NCBI GenBank assembly: GCA_964583165.1
Contig: CAZOVK010000088.1
Coordinates: 1-8,745, forward strand
DNA length: 8,745 nucleotides
Origin: CAZOVK01 sp964583165
Lineage (GTDB): Bacteria; Bacillota; Clostridia; Lachnospirales; WRAX01
Direction of reading: 5' to 3'
The position numbers and the translations under genes are program-made. How positions within the stretch are numbered: the first letter of the stretch is position 1; each line of letters starts with the position of its first letter. Shown in pieces: positions 1 through 7,273 of the stretch. The notes beneath the pieces are model-generated. The model was not told the origin of the DNA and did not search any database. It saw only the letters and a list, made by a program, of their open reading frames with translations.

Positions 1-276
1 ACGCCGACATCACCATATGCCACGAACGGGCGCGAGTTTGAAGCCATTGTCGAAGCGGGTTATACGCCAATGGAAGCCATAAAAATCGGCACAATCAACG
101 GCGCATACCTCATGAAATCAGCCGACCGAACCGGCTCACTCGAAGTCGGTAAGCTCGCAGACATTGCCGTTGTATCGGGTAACCCACTGGAGAACATAAG
201 CCTTTTGGCACACAAGGACAATATAACAGCTGTACTTCTAGGCGGCAAGCTAATGAAGCTGACCGCGCACAAATAA
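1..276 (+). CDS. Amidohydrolase family protein, C-terminal part (COG1228-like; 5' end outside window)
   Basis: This is an open frame from base 1 to TAA at 274-276, giving the last 91 residues. The sequence reads like the end of imidazolonepropionase/prolidase-like amidohydrolases. It has a helix with EFEAIVEAGYTPMEAIKIGT (about residues 12-31), then NGAYLM, then the beta-sandwich return GSLEVGKLADIAVVSGNPLE (about 45-64), and ends with a GGKLMK strand. In this family the last metal-binding Asp (GTD) normally sits just before the segment where the window opens, so no metal ligand is visible. Such enzymes hydrolyse C-N bonds in cyclic amides or in dipeptides such as Xaa-Pro; the substrate cannot be told from this fragment. 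It lies 13 bases upstream of oppA with no terminator between, so it is probably in the same operon and may act on imported peptides (inference). Family assignment is fairly sure; the exact activity is unknown. Confidence 0.8.
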   Translation, partial: TPTSPYATNGREFEAIVEAGYTPMEAIKIGTINGAYLMKSADRTGSLEVGKLADIAVVSGNPLENISLLAHKDNITAVLLGGKLMKLTAHK

Positions 277-289
277 AGGGGGATGTTTT

Positions 290-1969
290 ATGAAGAAACT
301 GCTTGCAACCGTAGTCGCTGTCGCGCTTTCAGCGGCGTTGTTCACGGGTTGCACATTCCAAGGCGGCGAATCGCCGAGCGCTTCCACAACGCCAACACCC
401 GCGCCGCCGACGGTTAAGACCATTGACCACATCACATTCGCGTGTGGTATGGACGCGATAACGCTTGACCCACAGATGATAAACGACCAGCGTTCGGGCG
501 AAATCATCTATTACACGTTCGCGAACCTGTTCCGCAACTATAACAACGAGGTTCAGAATGACCTTTGCGAGAGTTATGAAGTCAGCGATGACGGCAAAAC
601 CTACACGTTCAAGTTGCGTGACGCGGTTTGGGCTGACGGCGAGGCCGTAACGGCCGAACATTTCCGCTATGCGGTTGAACGTCTGCTTGACCCCGCGACA
701 GGCTCTAGCCAAGCGGATGGTTACTATTACATAAAGAACGCCGAAGCGTTCAACACGGGTGCAATCACTGACGCAGCAGAACTCGGTGTGTCTGCGCCTG
801 ACGACAAGACTTTCGTCATGGAACTGGAATATGCTCACCCTTACCTTATCACGGCTCTTTCCGTGAGTACAAACACCATGCCCGTCCGCAAAGACGTTAT
901 TGAAAAATTCGGCGCGGCTTATGGTTCATCACCCGAAACACTCGTGACAAACGGCGCTTATACGCTCAAAACATGGGTAGCCGAATCAGAAATCGTTATG
1001 GAAAAGAGCGACACCTACTGGGATAAGGACAATATCACAGTCAACAAGATAACGCGCTTGACAGTTGCAGACGCAAACACGCGTATGTCGATGTTCGACG
1101 CGGGTGAAGTAGATGGCATCAACGAAACAGTCGCCGCTCTCGCTGACAATTACGCGAGTGCCGAAGCGAGCCTTTCTTCGACAATACGCTCGATTCAGAT
1201 TAACGTAAATGGCAAAACCGAAGCGACCACTACGCTCATGCAAAATCGTAACTTCATCAACGCGCTTAGTTACGCGCTTGACCGCACGGTTCTGACGAAT
1301 GCCACAATCAGCAAATTCAGCCAACCATACAACCGTTTCGCATTCCCAGGCTTCCCCGGCACTGCCGAAGGTAAGTTGTATGTTGAAGAGTTCCCAATGC
1401 AAAACCTTGTGCCGCTCACGGGCGATAAAGACAAGGCGAATGAATACTTAGATAAGGCGTTAGAGGAGTTGAACCTCACGCGTGATACGCTGCCGGCTGT
1501 GAGCCTTGTTACATTTGAAAGCCCCAACTGGAAAATCATTGCCGAAGCCTATATCGACACATGGTCACAGGTTCTGGGCATAAGTAACATTCAACTTGAA
1601 CAATTCCCGATTCCCGTTGCGATTCAGACATGTGCTGAACGCAAGTATGACCTCTACCTACAGAGCTTCTCGGCCGGTATTGACATCTATGACTACCTTA
1701 AATCATGGACATCAAACGGCGGTGTGAACTGGACGGGTTGGGCCGACGAAACATTTGATAAAATGGTGTTTGACACCAACGATATCCTTGACCCAGCCGC
1801 GCGTATGGCAGCACTTGCGAAGGCCGAACAGTATTTCATTGACAACGGCCCGCAAATTCCGATTAACCTACCGGGCGGTTACTACCTAATTCGCGACGGC
1901 ATCAAGGGTTACTACAACGGCAACGGTGCGAGCGGTTACCAACAATGGCTGTATTGCTACGAAGAATAG
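290..1969 (+). CDS. oppA: Oligopeptide ABC transporter, substrate-binding lipoprotein (SBP_bac_5 family)
   Basis: This 559-residue protein is an extracytoplasmic peptide receptor that hands ligand to the OppBC channel. It begins with a lysine pair, a hydrophobic stretch (about 4-19) and a lipobox ending T19-G20-C21, so it should be lipid-anchored at Cys21. A flexible Ser/Thr/Pro-rich linker (about 27-41) follows. The mature domain carries the family signature ESYEVSDDGKTYTFKLRD (94-111), the ADGEAVTAEHFRYAVERLLD block (115-134) and NGAYTLKTW (221-229). The C-terminal lobe includes YDLYLQSF and WTGWADETFDKMV. Length is normal for OppA-type receptors. The ATG at 290 has an AAGGGGG ribosome binding site at 276-282, seven bases away. 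Peptide length and composition preference cannot be read from sequence; a dipeptide (DppA) or other peptide receptor is the main alternative. Phe codons are strongly C-ending (about 20 TTC to 3 TTT by hand count), consistent with high expression. Confidence 0.93.
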   Translation: MKKLLATVVAVALSAALFTGCTFQGGESPSASTTPTPAPPTVKTIDHITFACGMDAITLDPQMINDQRSGEIIYYTFANLFRNYNNEVQNDLCESYEVSDDGKTYTFKLRDAVWADGEAVTAEHFRYAVERLLDPATGSSQADGYYYIKNAEAFNTGAITDAAELGVSAPDDKTFVMELEYAHPYLITALSVSTNTMPVRKDVIEKFGAAYGSSPETLVTNGAYTLKTWVAESEIVMEKSDTYWDKDNITVNKITRLTVADANTRMSMFDAGEVDGINETVAALADNYASAEASLSSTIRSIQINVNGKTEATTTLMQNRNFINALSYALDRTVLTNATISKFSQPYNRFAFPGFPGTAEGKLYVEEFPMQNLVPLTGDKDKANEYLDKALEELNLTRDTLPAVSLVTFESPNWKIIAEAYIDTWSQVLGISNIQLEQFPIPVAIQTCAERKYDLYLQSFSAGIDIYDYLKSWTSNGGVNWTGWADETFDKMVFDTNDILDPAARMAALAKAEQYFIDNGPQIPINLPGGYYLIRDGIKGYYNGNGASGYQQWLYCYEE

Positions 1970-1976
1970 ACTTGCA

Positions 1977-1990
1977 ACGGTGAACACCGT
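1977..1990 (+). other. Short hairpin after the oppA stop codon
   Basis: ACGGTGAACACCGT forms a 5-bp stem (ACGGT 1977-1981 with ACCGT 1986-1990) around a GAAC loop. It starts seven bases after the oppA stop and lies immediately before the larger terminator hairpin. It has no U-tract of its own. It could help stabilise the 3' end of the oppA transcript or fold together with the terminator. The dyad is directly visible; the role is inference. Confidence 0.45.
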
Positions 1991-1994
1991 GCTG

Positions 1995-2018
1995 GGCGGG
2001 GGTTTTCCCCGCCTTTTT
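1995..2018 (+). terminator. Intrinsic terminator/attenuator between oppA and oppB
   Basis: GGCGGGG (1995-2001) pairs perfectly with CCCCGCC (2007-2013) across a five-base loop (GTTTT), followed directly by TTTTT (2014-2018). A 7-bp, almost pure G:C stem with a U-tract is the standard form of a Rho-independent terminator. It lies inside the operon, 26 bases after the oppA stop and 27 bases before the oppB start. No promoter is evident between it and oppB, so it probably acts as a partial terminator that lowers expression of oppBCDF-tldED relative to oppA. Confidence 0.85.
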
Positions 2019-2044
2019 CAAAATACCCCAAAAGGAGGGTATCA

Positions 2045-2968
2045 ATGGCGATATACATATTAAAGAGGTTGGGCATTTCGGTTGTTACGATTTTCCTGTT
2101 AGCGACTATTACTTTCTTCATGTTGCGCACTATCCCGGGTTCACCGTTTAATTCGGGTGAGAAGTTGTTGAGTGAAGAAATGCAGAAGCAGATGGAGGCG
2201 CATTATGGGCTGGATAAGCCGCTGACAGAGCAGTATATCAACTTCATGACGAATCTGCTCAAAGGTGACTTCGGGTATTCGCTTAAATACTCGAATCGTT
2301 CGGTTAATAGCATAATCGCGTCAGCCGCGCCGATTTCGGCTTCGTTGGGCGTTTATGCTTTGCTTGTGGGCTACCCGATTGGCTTGCTGTTGGGCATCAT
2401 TTCGGCCAGAAAGCGCGGAAAGGTCATTGATTATACCTGTGTTTTGTTCGCTATAATCGGTGTAAGTGTGCCGGGCTTTGTGTTTGCTACGGTTTTGCAA
2501 TACTTTTTCGGCGTTCAGCTTGCCATTCTCCCCATAGCCCAATGGAAAACGCCACTTCATGCAATCCTCCCGACACTGGCGTTATCGCTCTCTATGATAG
2601 CGGGTACAACGCGAACAATGCGCGCGAGTATGCTTGAAGTCACGAGCCAAGATTATGTGAAAACCGCCCGCGCAAAAGGTCTGTCGGGTTCACAAATCGT
2701 CTTCCGCCACCAGATGAGAAACGCGTTGATACCGATTGTGACGAGTTTGGGACCTGTTGTGGCAGGGTTACTTGCGGGTTCTTTCGTAGTTGAACAGATT
2801 TTCGCAATCCCTGGGCTAGGGCGTTATTACATACAGTCTATAACCAGCTTAGATTATACAATGACGATGGGTTTGACCATTTTCTTCGGTATCATGCTAG
2901 TGGTCGCCAATCTCATAGTTGACTTGCTATACGGCATAGTTGACCCACGCATAGTGATTACAAAATAG
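2045..2968 (+). CDS. oppB: Oligopeptide ABC transporter, permease subunit 1
   Basis: This 307-residue inner-membrane subunit forms half of the peptide channel. It has an N-terminal anchor helix (about 9-29) with the family pattern FxLxxxIPGSPF (25-35). A periplasmic/external segment follows, including YGLDKPLTEQY (54-64) and LLKGDFGYSL (71-80), both typical of OppB/DppB. Further hydrophobic segments lie at about 97-119, 131-153, 171-189, 231-252 and 274-296. The cytoplasmic EAA coupling loop is seen as DYVKTARAKGLSGSQIVFRH (203-222), which contacts an ATPase subunit. It ends with VDPRI, as OppB proteins often do. The ATG at 2045 is preceded by AGGAGG (2033-2038) at six bases. It is separated from oppA by 75 bases that contain a terminator, and followed by oppC after 11 bases. 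DppB-type specificity cannot be excluded. Confidence 0.95.
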   Translation: MAIYILKRLGISVVTIFLLATITFFMLRTIPGSPFNSGEKLLSEEMQKQMEAHYGLDKPLTEQYINFMTNLLKGDFGYSLKYSNRSVNSIIASAAPISASLGVYALLVGYPIGLLLGIISARKRGKVIDYTCVLFAIIGVSVPGFVFATVLQYFFGVQLAILPIAQWKTPLHAILPTLALSLSMIAGTTRTMRASMLEVTSQDYVKTARAKGLSGSQIVFRHQMRNALIPIVTSLGPVVAGLLAGSFVVEQIFAIPGLGRYYIQSITSLDYTMTMGLTIFFGIMLVVANLIVDLLYGIVDPRIVITK

Positions 2969-2979
2969 GGGGGCGGACA

Positions 2980-3903
2980 GTGAATTACGAGAGTATCAAC
3001 GAAACAATGTTTAAGCCCGTTGACCCCGCGCGTCAAAAAACGGACATGATTGTGCGCCCGTCTATCACATTTTGGAAGGACGTGGCTCGTCGGCTTTGGG
3101 CAAATAAGGTCGCAATGGGAGGCCTTGTGGCCGTACTGATTATAGGCTTGTTGGCTGTGTTCGTACCGTTGTTTTCGCCGTTTCCTTATAATCAGACAGA
3201 TATGGCAATACCGAACATCGCGCCTGATTCTGTGCATTGGTTCGGCACTGACCAGTTAGGCCGCGACATCTTCGCGCGTGTTTGGGTAGGGGCGAGAATA
3301 TCGCTCATTGTCGGTGTTCTGGGCGCGATAATACCTAGCTTTATAGGTATTATTGTTGGCGGGATTTCGGGTTACTTCGGTGGTAAGCTAGATATGCTCA
3401 TCATGCGCTTTATTGATATAGCAATGTGTGTACCGAGTTTGATTTACATTATTCTAATCATGATTTACATGGGCGGCGGCCCCGGGCCGATTATTCTCGC
3501 GTTCGCGATAACTGGCTGGATGGGTTCAGCGCGTAGTGTGCGCGGGCTTGTGTTGTCGCTGAAAAACCGAGAGTTCGTTCTTGCGAGCCGCGCGCTGGGG
3601 GCTTCACCTGCTAGGCTAATAGCGAAACACCTGATACCGAATACATTAGGCATTGTCGTAGTTGGCATAACAATGGCTGTGCCTTCGGCGATTTTCTATG
3701 AAGCTTATTTGAGTTTCTTGGGGTTAGGTATTAAATCGCCCATGACGAGTCTGGGGCAGATGGCTCAAAGCGGGATTGGTAATTTCCGCGCGTTCCCGTC
3801 ACAGCTTTTCATACCGTCAGCCGTCATTTGTGCGGCGATTCTGGGCTTTAATCTGTTCGGCGATGGGTTGCGCGATGCGCTTGACCCGCGCTTGCGCCAG
3901 TAG
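2980..3903 (+). CDS. oppC: Oligopeptide ABC transporter, permease subunit 2 (GTG start)
   Basis: This 307-residue membrane partner of OppB has an N-terminal OppC_N region: a cytoplasmic tail rich in charged residues, WANKVAMGG, then a first membrane helix at about 45-65. Next comes the highly conserved HWFGTDQLGRDIFARVWVGAR (86-106; H86, G89-T90-D91 and G94-R95-D96 are the hallmark). Further helices lie at about 107-130, 141-163, 170-187, 222-245 and 277-295. The EAA loop REFVLASRALGASPARLIAK (197-216) should dock on an ATPase. It ends with DALDPRL, the usual OppC ending. I chose GTG 2980 because the G-run at 2968-2973 lies six bases upstream and serves as the ribosome binding site; it overlaps the last base of the oppB stop. 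The alternative ATG at 3007 would remove nine residues and has no such site. Confidence 0.94.
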   Translation: MNYESINETMFKPVDPARQKTDMIVRPSITFWKDVARRLWANKVAMGGLVAVLIIGLLAVFVPLFSPFPYNQTDMAIPNIAPDSVHWFGTDQLGRDIFARVWVGARISLIVGVLGAIIPSFIGIIVGGISGYFGGKLDMLIMRFIDIAMCVPSLIYIILIMIYMGGGPGPIILAFAITGWMGSARSVRGLVLSLKNREFVLASRALGASPARLIAKHLIPNTLGIVVVGITMAVPSAIFYEAYLSFLGLGIKSPMTSLGQMAQSGIGNFRAFPSQLFIPSAVICAAILGFNLFGDGLRDALDPRLRQ

Positions 3904-3907
3904 GAGG
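3902..3907 (+). promoter_or_regulatory. oppD ribosome binding site overlapping the oppC stop
   Basis: AGGAGG spans the last two bases of the oppC TAG and the following four bases. It is seven bases from ATG 3915 but only one base from GTG 3909, which is too close, so it fixes the oppD start at 3915. The overlap with the stop codon implies translational coupling of oppC and oppD. Confidence 0.85.
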
Positions 3908-3914
3908 TGTGAAA

Positions 3915-4952
3915 ATGAGCGAGAGAATTTTAGAAGTAAAGGACTTATTCGTTTCGTTTGACACCTACGCGGGCGAGGTTCAGGCTGTGCGCGGTGTGAG
4001 TTTCTATCTCGAAAAGGGCGAAACGCTTGCGATTGTGGGCGAATCGGGTTGCGGCAAGAGCGTGACCGTGCAGACCGTAATGAAGCTGAACCCAAGCCCA
4101 CCCGCGCGGATTAAGAGCGGTTCTATCTTATGTGACGGCACAGAGATAGTTAATCACAAAGAGAAACAGATGCAAAACTTGCGCGGCAAGGAATTTTCTA
4201 TGATTTTCCAAGACCCCATGACGAGTTTGAACCCGACTATGCGCGTGGGCAAGCAAATTCGGGAGGGCATACGCAAGCACGTGCAGATGCCACGCGGTAA
4301 AGAGCGCGAACGCGTTCTTGAGATGATGCGGCTTGTGGGCATACCGAACCCACAAGAGAACATGATACGTTATCCGCATACATACAGCGGTGGTATGCGC
4401 CAACGCATAATGATTGCAATGGCGCTTGCGACGGAGCCTAAGATTTTGTTCGCTGACGAACCCACGACCGCGCTTGACGTGACTATGCAGGCGCAGATTC
4501 TGGAACTCATGAACGAACTCAAACGCGAGATGGGTACGGCGATAATACTGATAACACATGATTTAGGCGTTGTGGCGAGAATGGCAAAGAGAGTGGCCGT
4601 CATGTACGCGGGTAAGGTTGTTGAAACGGGCACGGCGGCGCGTGTATTCTACCGCCCACAACACCCGTACACATGGGGGCTTCTAGGCTCTATGCCTGAC
4701 GTCGCGCAGGGTGAAGAACGTCGCGATTTGACGGCGATACCGGGTACACCGCCCGATTTGTTCGCGCCACCGAAAGGTTGCGCCTTCGCGGCGCGTTGTG
4801 TTCATTGCATGGACGTTTGTATGGACTTTCAGCCGCCGGAAACGGTTGTTTCTGAAAACCATTTCGCGTCCTGTTGGTTGCTTGACAGACGCGCGCCGAA
4901 AACAAACGCGCCCATATTCACTTCTCGCATGGAAGGGGCTGTTTATGAGTAA
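3915..4952 (+). CDS. oppD: Oligopeptide ABC transporter, ATP-binding subunit 1
   Basis: This 345-residue cytoplasmic ATPase powers peptide import with OppF. Motifs in order are Walker A GESGCGKS (42-49), Q-loop Q99 in IFQDPMTSLNP, signature SGGMRQR (158-164), Walker B ILFADEP (177-183) with catalytic E182, D-loop TALD and H-loop H215. All are intact. The C-terminal oligopeptide-transporter extension contains C289, C295, C302 and C320 (CX5CX6CX17C). In structurally studied members of this family, equivalent cysteines hold a [4Fe-4S] cluster; its presence here is inferred. HPYTWGLL (250-257) is the usual pre-extension motif. The start is the ATG at 3915, set by the ribosome binding site. Its TAA stop overlaps the oppF start by eight bases. 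DppD is the alternative name if dipeptides are the substrate. Confidence 0.95.
   Translation: MSERILEVKDLFVSFDTYAGEVQAVRGVSFYLEKGETLAIVGESGCGKSVTVQTVMKLNPSPPARIKSGSILCDGTEIVNHKEKQMQNLRGKEFSMIFQDPMTSLNPTMRVGKQIREGIRKHVQMPRGKERERVLEMMRLVGIPNPQENMIRYPHTYSGGMRQRIMIAMALATEPKILFADEPTTALDVTMQAQILELMNELKREMGTAIILITHDLGVVARMAKRVAVMYAGKVVETGTAARVFYRPQHPYTWGLLGSMPDVAQGEERRDLTAIPGTPPDLFAPPKGCAFAARCVHCMDVCMDFQPPETVVSENHFASCWLLDRRAPKTNAPIFTSRMEGAVYE
4931..4938 (+). promoter_or_regulatory. oppF ribosome binding site inside oppD
   Basis: GGAAGGGG lies six bases upstream of ATG 4945, within the final codons of oppD. It supports ATG 4945 rather than the in-frame upstream ATG at 4798 as the oppF start. Confidence 0.75.
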
Positions 4953-5904
4953 AAACATTCTTGAAGTAAACGGCTTAAAGAAATACTTTTCGGCAGGGCG
5001 CGGGCGTGTTTTGAAAGCCGTTGATGATGTGAGTTTTACAATAGAAAAGGGCAAGACAATGGGGCTTGTCGGTGAATCGGGTTGTGGCAAGACCACTGTC
5101 GGGCGCACGATATTGCGCCTTTACCCGATTGACGACGGCAGTGTCGTTTTTGATGGTATTGATATAAAGAAGGCAGATAAGCAGACATCAAAACAGCTCA
5201 CGCGCCGTATGCAGATGATTTTTCAAGACCCATACGCGTCACTTGACCCGCGTTTCACGGTCGGTGACATCATTGGCGAGGGTTTGGACATACACAAGCT
5301 TTGCACGACGAAAGAACAGCGCAAGGCGAGAATTGATGAACTGCTTGGGCTGGTTGGGCTTAACTCCGAGCACGCCAACCGCTTTCCGCATGAGTTTTCG
5401 GGTGGTCAGCGTCAGCGCGTGGGCATTGCGCGGGCTTTGGCAGTGAACCCCGATTTTGTTGTCTGTGATGAAGCGATTTCAGCTCTGGACGTGAGTATTC
5501 AGGCGCAGATTATCAACCTCTTGGTTAAGCTTCAAAAGGAATTTGGGTTAACATACCTGTTTATCGCGCATGATTTGAGCATGGTTCGGCATATTTCTGA
5601 CACAGTGGCGGTTATGTATCTGGGCGTGGTGGTTGAACAGGGCGTTACGGAGGAAGTTTTTAAGAATCCGCGCCACCCGTATACACAGGGCTTGCTTGAA
5701 AGTGTGCCGCTGGCAGACCCGTTTTATGAACAGAGCCGCGAGCACGTGACCTTGCGTGGGGAAGTTCCCAGCCCGATAAACCCTAAGCCCGGTTGTCGTT
5801 TTGCGGCGCGTTGTGAGCGGGTTATGCCCATTTGTTCTCAAGAAGGCCCGAAACTTAGGAGTTTGGGTGATGGGCATATGATATCCTGTCACGCGGAGGT
5901 ATAG
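4945..5904 (+). CDS. oppF: Oligopeptide ABC transporter, ATP-binding subunit 2
   Basis: This 319-residue second ATPase should form a heterodimer with OppD. It begins with ILEVNGLKKYF, the usual OppF opening. Motifs are Walker A GESGCGKT (43-50), Q94 in IFQDPYASLDP, signature FSGGQRQR (151-158), Walker B FVVCDEA (171-177) with catalytic E176, SALD (179-182) and H209. In most family members the residue after the catalytic Glu is Pro (DEP); here it is Ala177. The C-terminal extension carries C284, C290, C297 and C315 with exactly the OppD spacing (CX5CX6CX17C), so an Fe-S cluster is likely. The frame stays open upstream to 4798, but that stretch is oppD in another frame and lacks family similarity. 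The ATG at 4945 overlaps the oppD end by eight bases. One base separates its stop from tldE. Confidence 0.95.
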   Translation: MSKNILEVNGLKKYFSAGRGRVLKAVDDVSFTIEKGKTMGLVGESGCGKTTVGRTILRLYPIDDGSVVFDGIDIKKADKQTSKQLTRRMQMIFQDPYASLDPRFTVGDIIGEGLDIHKLCTTKEQRKARIDELLGLVGLNSEHANRFPHEFSGGQRQRVGIARALAVNPDFVVCDEAISALDVSIQAQIINLLVKLQKEFGLTYLFIAHDLSMVRHISDTVAVMYLGVVVEQGVTEEVFKNPRHPYTQGLLESVPLADPFYEQSREHVTLRGEVPSPINPKPGCRFAARCERVMPICSQEGPKLRSLGDGHMISCHAEV

Positions 5905-5905
5905 A

Positions 5906-7273
5906 ATGGACGATAAGTTTGTGCAATACATCTTTGAACAGGCTAAGGTCGCCGGTTTTACTGACATTCAGCTTTATTACACGGCGGATAGGGATATTAT
6001 TATTCACACGCATAACGGGCAAATAACGAGTAATGCGGCGTCTGTGAGTTTTGAGGGCAGAATAAACGAGCGAAATGTGTCGGCGTATACCGAGAGTTTC
6101 ACAACTTCCGACGCGGATTTCCTTATTAAAACATGTGCCGAAAATGCGGCGTTTCTTGAAGCAATGCCCGCGCGTCCGTTGTATGCGGGCAGTGGCGAAA
6201 AGGAAGTTTACGAGTCGTTTGACAGCGCTTGTGCAGACGTGGCTAAGATTAAGGAAAACGCGACAGAATTTTCAACAGTGCTTTCGCGTTATGACAAGGC
6301 ATTTAAGGACAGCTGGGTTAATCTTAAAAGCCAAATCCGCACAGTTCGCGTGATTAACGACCGAGGGCTTGACACAACGTATACCACAAGCCGCATTCAT
6401 GCGCATTGTGGGCTGATTTATTCGAGGGATGGTCTTGTAAGCAACAGTCAATTCTATATTGATGGCAACACGCTGGCGCAAATTCGTTTTGAATCGGCTT
6501 TGCGCGAAAATATCGACCACATGAACGCGTATGTGAGCGGAATTCGCCCGAAATCGGGCAAGTACCGTGCGGTTTTTTCGGGGGAATGTTACAGCTATTT
6601 ACTCATGGTGACGGCGTTGTTCTTCGCGAAAGATTATGTAGACAGCGGAAACACGCGTTTTTGCGGGAAGCTTGGTGAGCGTGTAGCGTCCGATTGTGTG
6701 ACAATAATCGATGACCCGCTCATGGACGGCGGCTTTTTCAGTGTCCCGTTTGACGCGCAAGGCGTGCCAACCAGAACCCGTAAGCTTATTACAGACGGTA
6801 TTCTCACGTCTTTATGCTGTGACCTCTCGACAGCTGACGAGAGCCAAAACCTTGAACCGGGCTGTTTCACGAGAAGCCGCATTAACACTATGCCCGCAAT
6901 TTCAGTCACGAACATGTTCATTGAGCCGCGCGAAAACACTCGCGATGAATTGCTCGAAAAACTGGGTAACGGACTGTTTATCACCGAGGTTTCAGACTAC
7001 TTTCACCGCCATGGCTCCGACCCTATCACGGGGGATTTCTCAATGCCCGCGCGGGGTTACTTCGTTAAAGACGGCAGACTTACAGACGGCGCGGTTGACT
7101 TTTCCGTAAGTGGGAATCTTTATGAAATATTGGGTAAGGTTGAAGCTGTGGGTGACACCTTGGGTTACGGATTGCCGAGTTGCTTAATTCCCGGTATGCC
7201 CATGCGCATAGGCGGTCACGCAAGCCCCGATTTGCTTGTTTCAGATGTGATTATTGAGGGAGCGAGCGAATGA
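5906..7273 (+). CDS. tldE: TldE/PmbA family protein, non-metal-binding partner of TldD
   Basis: This 455-residue protein is the probable non-catalytic half of a TldD/TldE protease, a cytosolic complex that cuts unfolded peptides. In other bacteria the complex matures microcin B17 and removes the antitoxin CcdA. Family landmarks are an N-terminal domain with GQITSNAASVSFEGRINE (38-55), the core GKLGERVASDCVTIIDDPLM (254-273), PFDAQGVPTR (281-290) and LITDGILTSLCCD (294-306). A late SGNLYEILGKVEAVGD (402-417) is typical of TldE rather than TldD. At the place where TldD has HExxxH this protein reads SGECYSYLL (225-233), so it should not bind zinc there. It has a GGAGGT ribosome binding site (5895-5900) five bases from ATG 5906, inside the end of oppF. 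The 4-base ATGA overlap with tldD indicates coupled, near-equal synthesis of both subunits. Confidence 0.9.
   Translation: MDDKFVQYIFEQAKVAGFTDIQLYYTADRDIIIHTHNGQITSNAASVSFEGRINERNVSAYTESFTTSDADFLIKTCAENAAFLEAMPARPLYAGSGEKEVYESFDSACADVAKIKENATEFSTVLSRYDKAFKDSWVNLKSQIRTVRVINDRGLDTTYTTSRIHAHCGLIYSRDGLVSNSQFYIDGNTLAQIRFESALRENIDHMNAYVSGIRPKSGKYRAVFSGECYSYLLMVTALFFAKDYVDSGNTRFCGKLGERVASDCVTIIDDPLMDGGFFSVPFDAQGVPTRTRKLITDGILTSLCCDLSTADESQNLEPGCFTRSRINTMPAISVTNMFIEPRENTRDELLEKLGNGLFITEVSDYFHRHGSDPITGDFSMPARGYFVKDGRLTDGAVDFSVSGNLYEILGKVEAVGDTLGYGLPSCLIPGMPMRIGGHASPDLLVSDVIIEGASE

Noticed and set aside
329..838. 169-codon minus-strand open frame opposite oppA
   Set aside because: It is a shadow of the strongly coding oppA frame. 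Its product is Arg/Val-rich with no recognisable domain and no ribosome binding site. The same applies to the other minus-strand frames opposite opp and tld genes.
2024..2041. TACCC/GGGTA stem that could hide the oppB ribosome binding site
   Set aside because: It is only five base pairs with an eight-base loop containing most of AGGAGG; too weak to call a riboregulator without conservation data.
3007..3009. ATG as the oppC start
   Set aside because: It has no ribosome binding site close upstream, whereas GTG 2980 has a G-rich site six bases away.
3909..3911. GTG as the oppD start
   Set aside because: It is only one base from the AGGAGG site; ATG 3915, two codons later, has the correct seven-base spacing.
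4798..4944. In-frame 49-residue N-terminal extension of oppF starting at ATG 4798
   Set aside because: It lies wholly within oppD in another frame, has no OppF similarity and no ribosome binding site. ATG 4945 has GGAAGGGG at the right distance and gives the normal OppF start.
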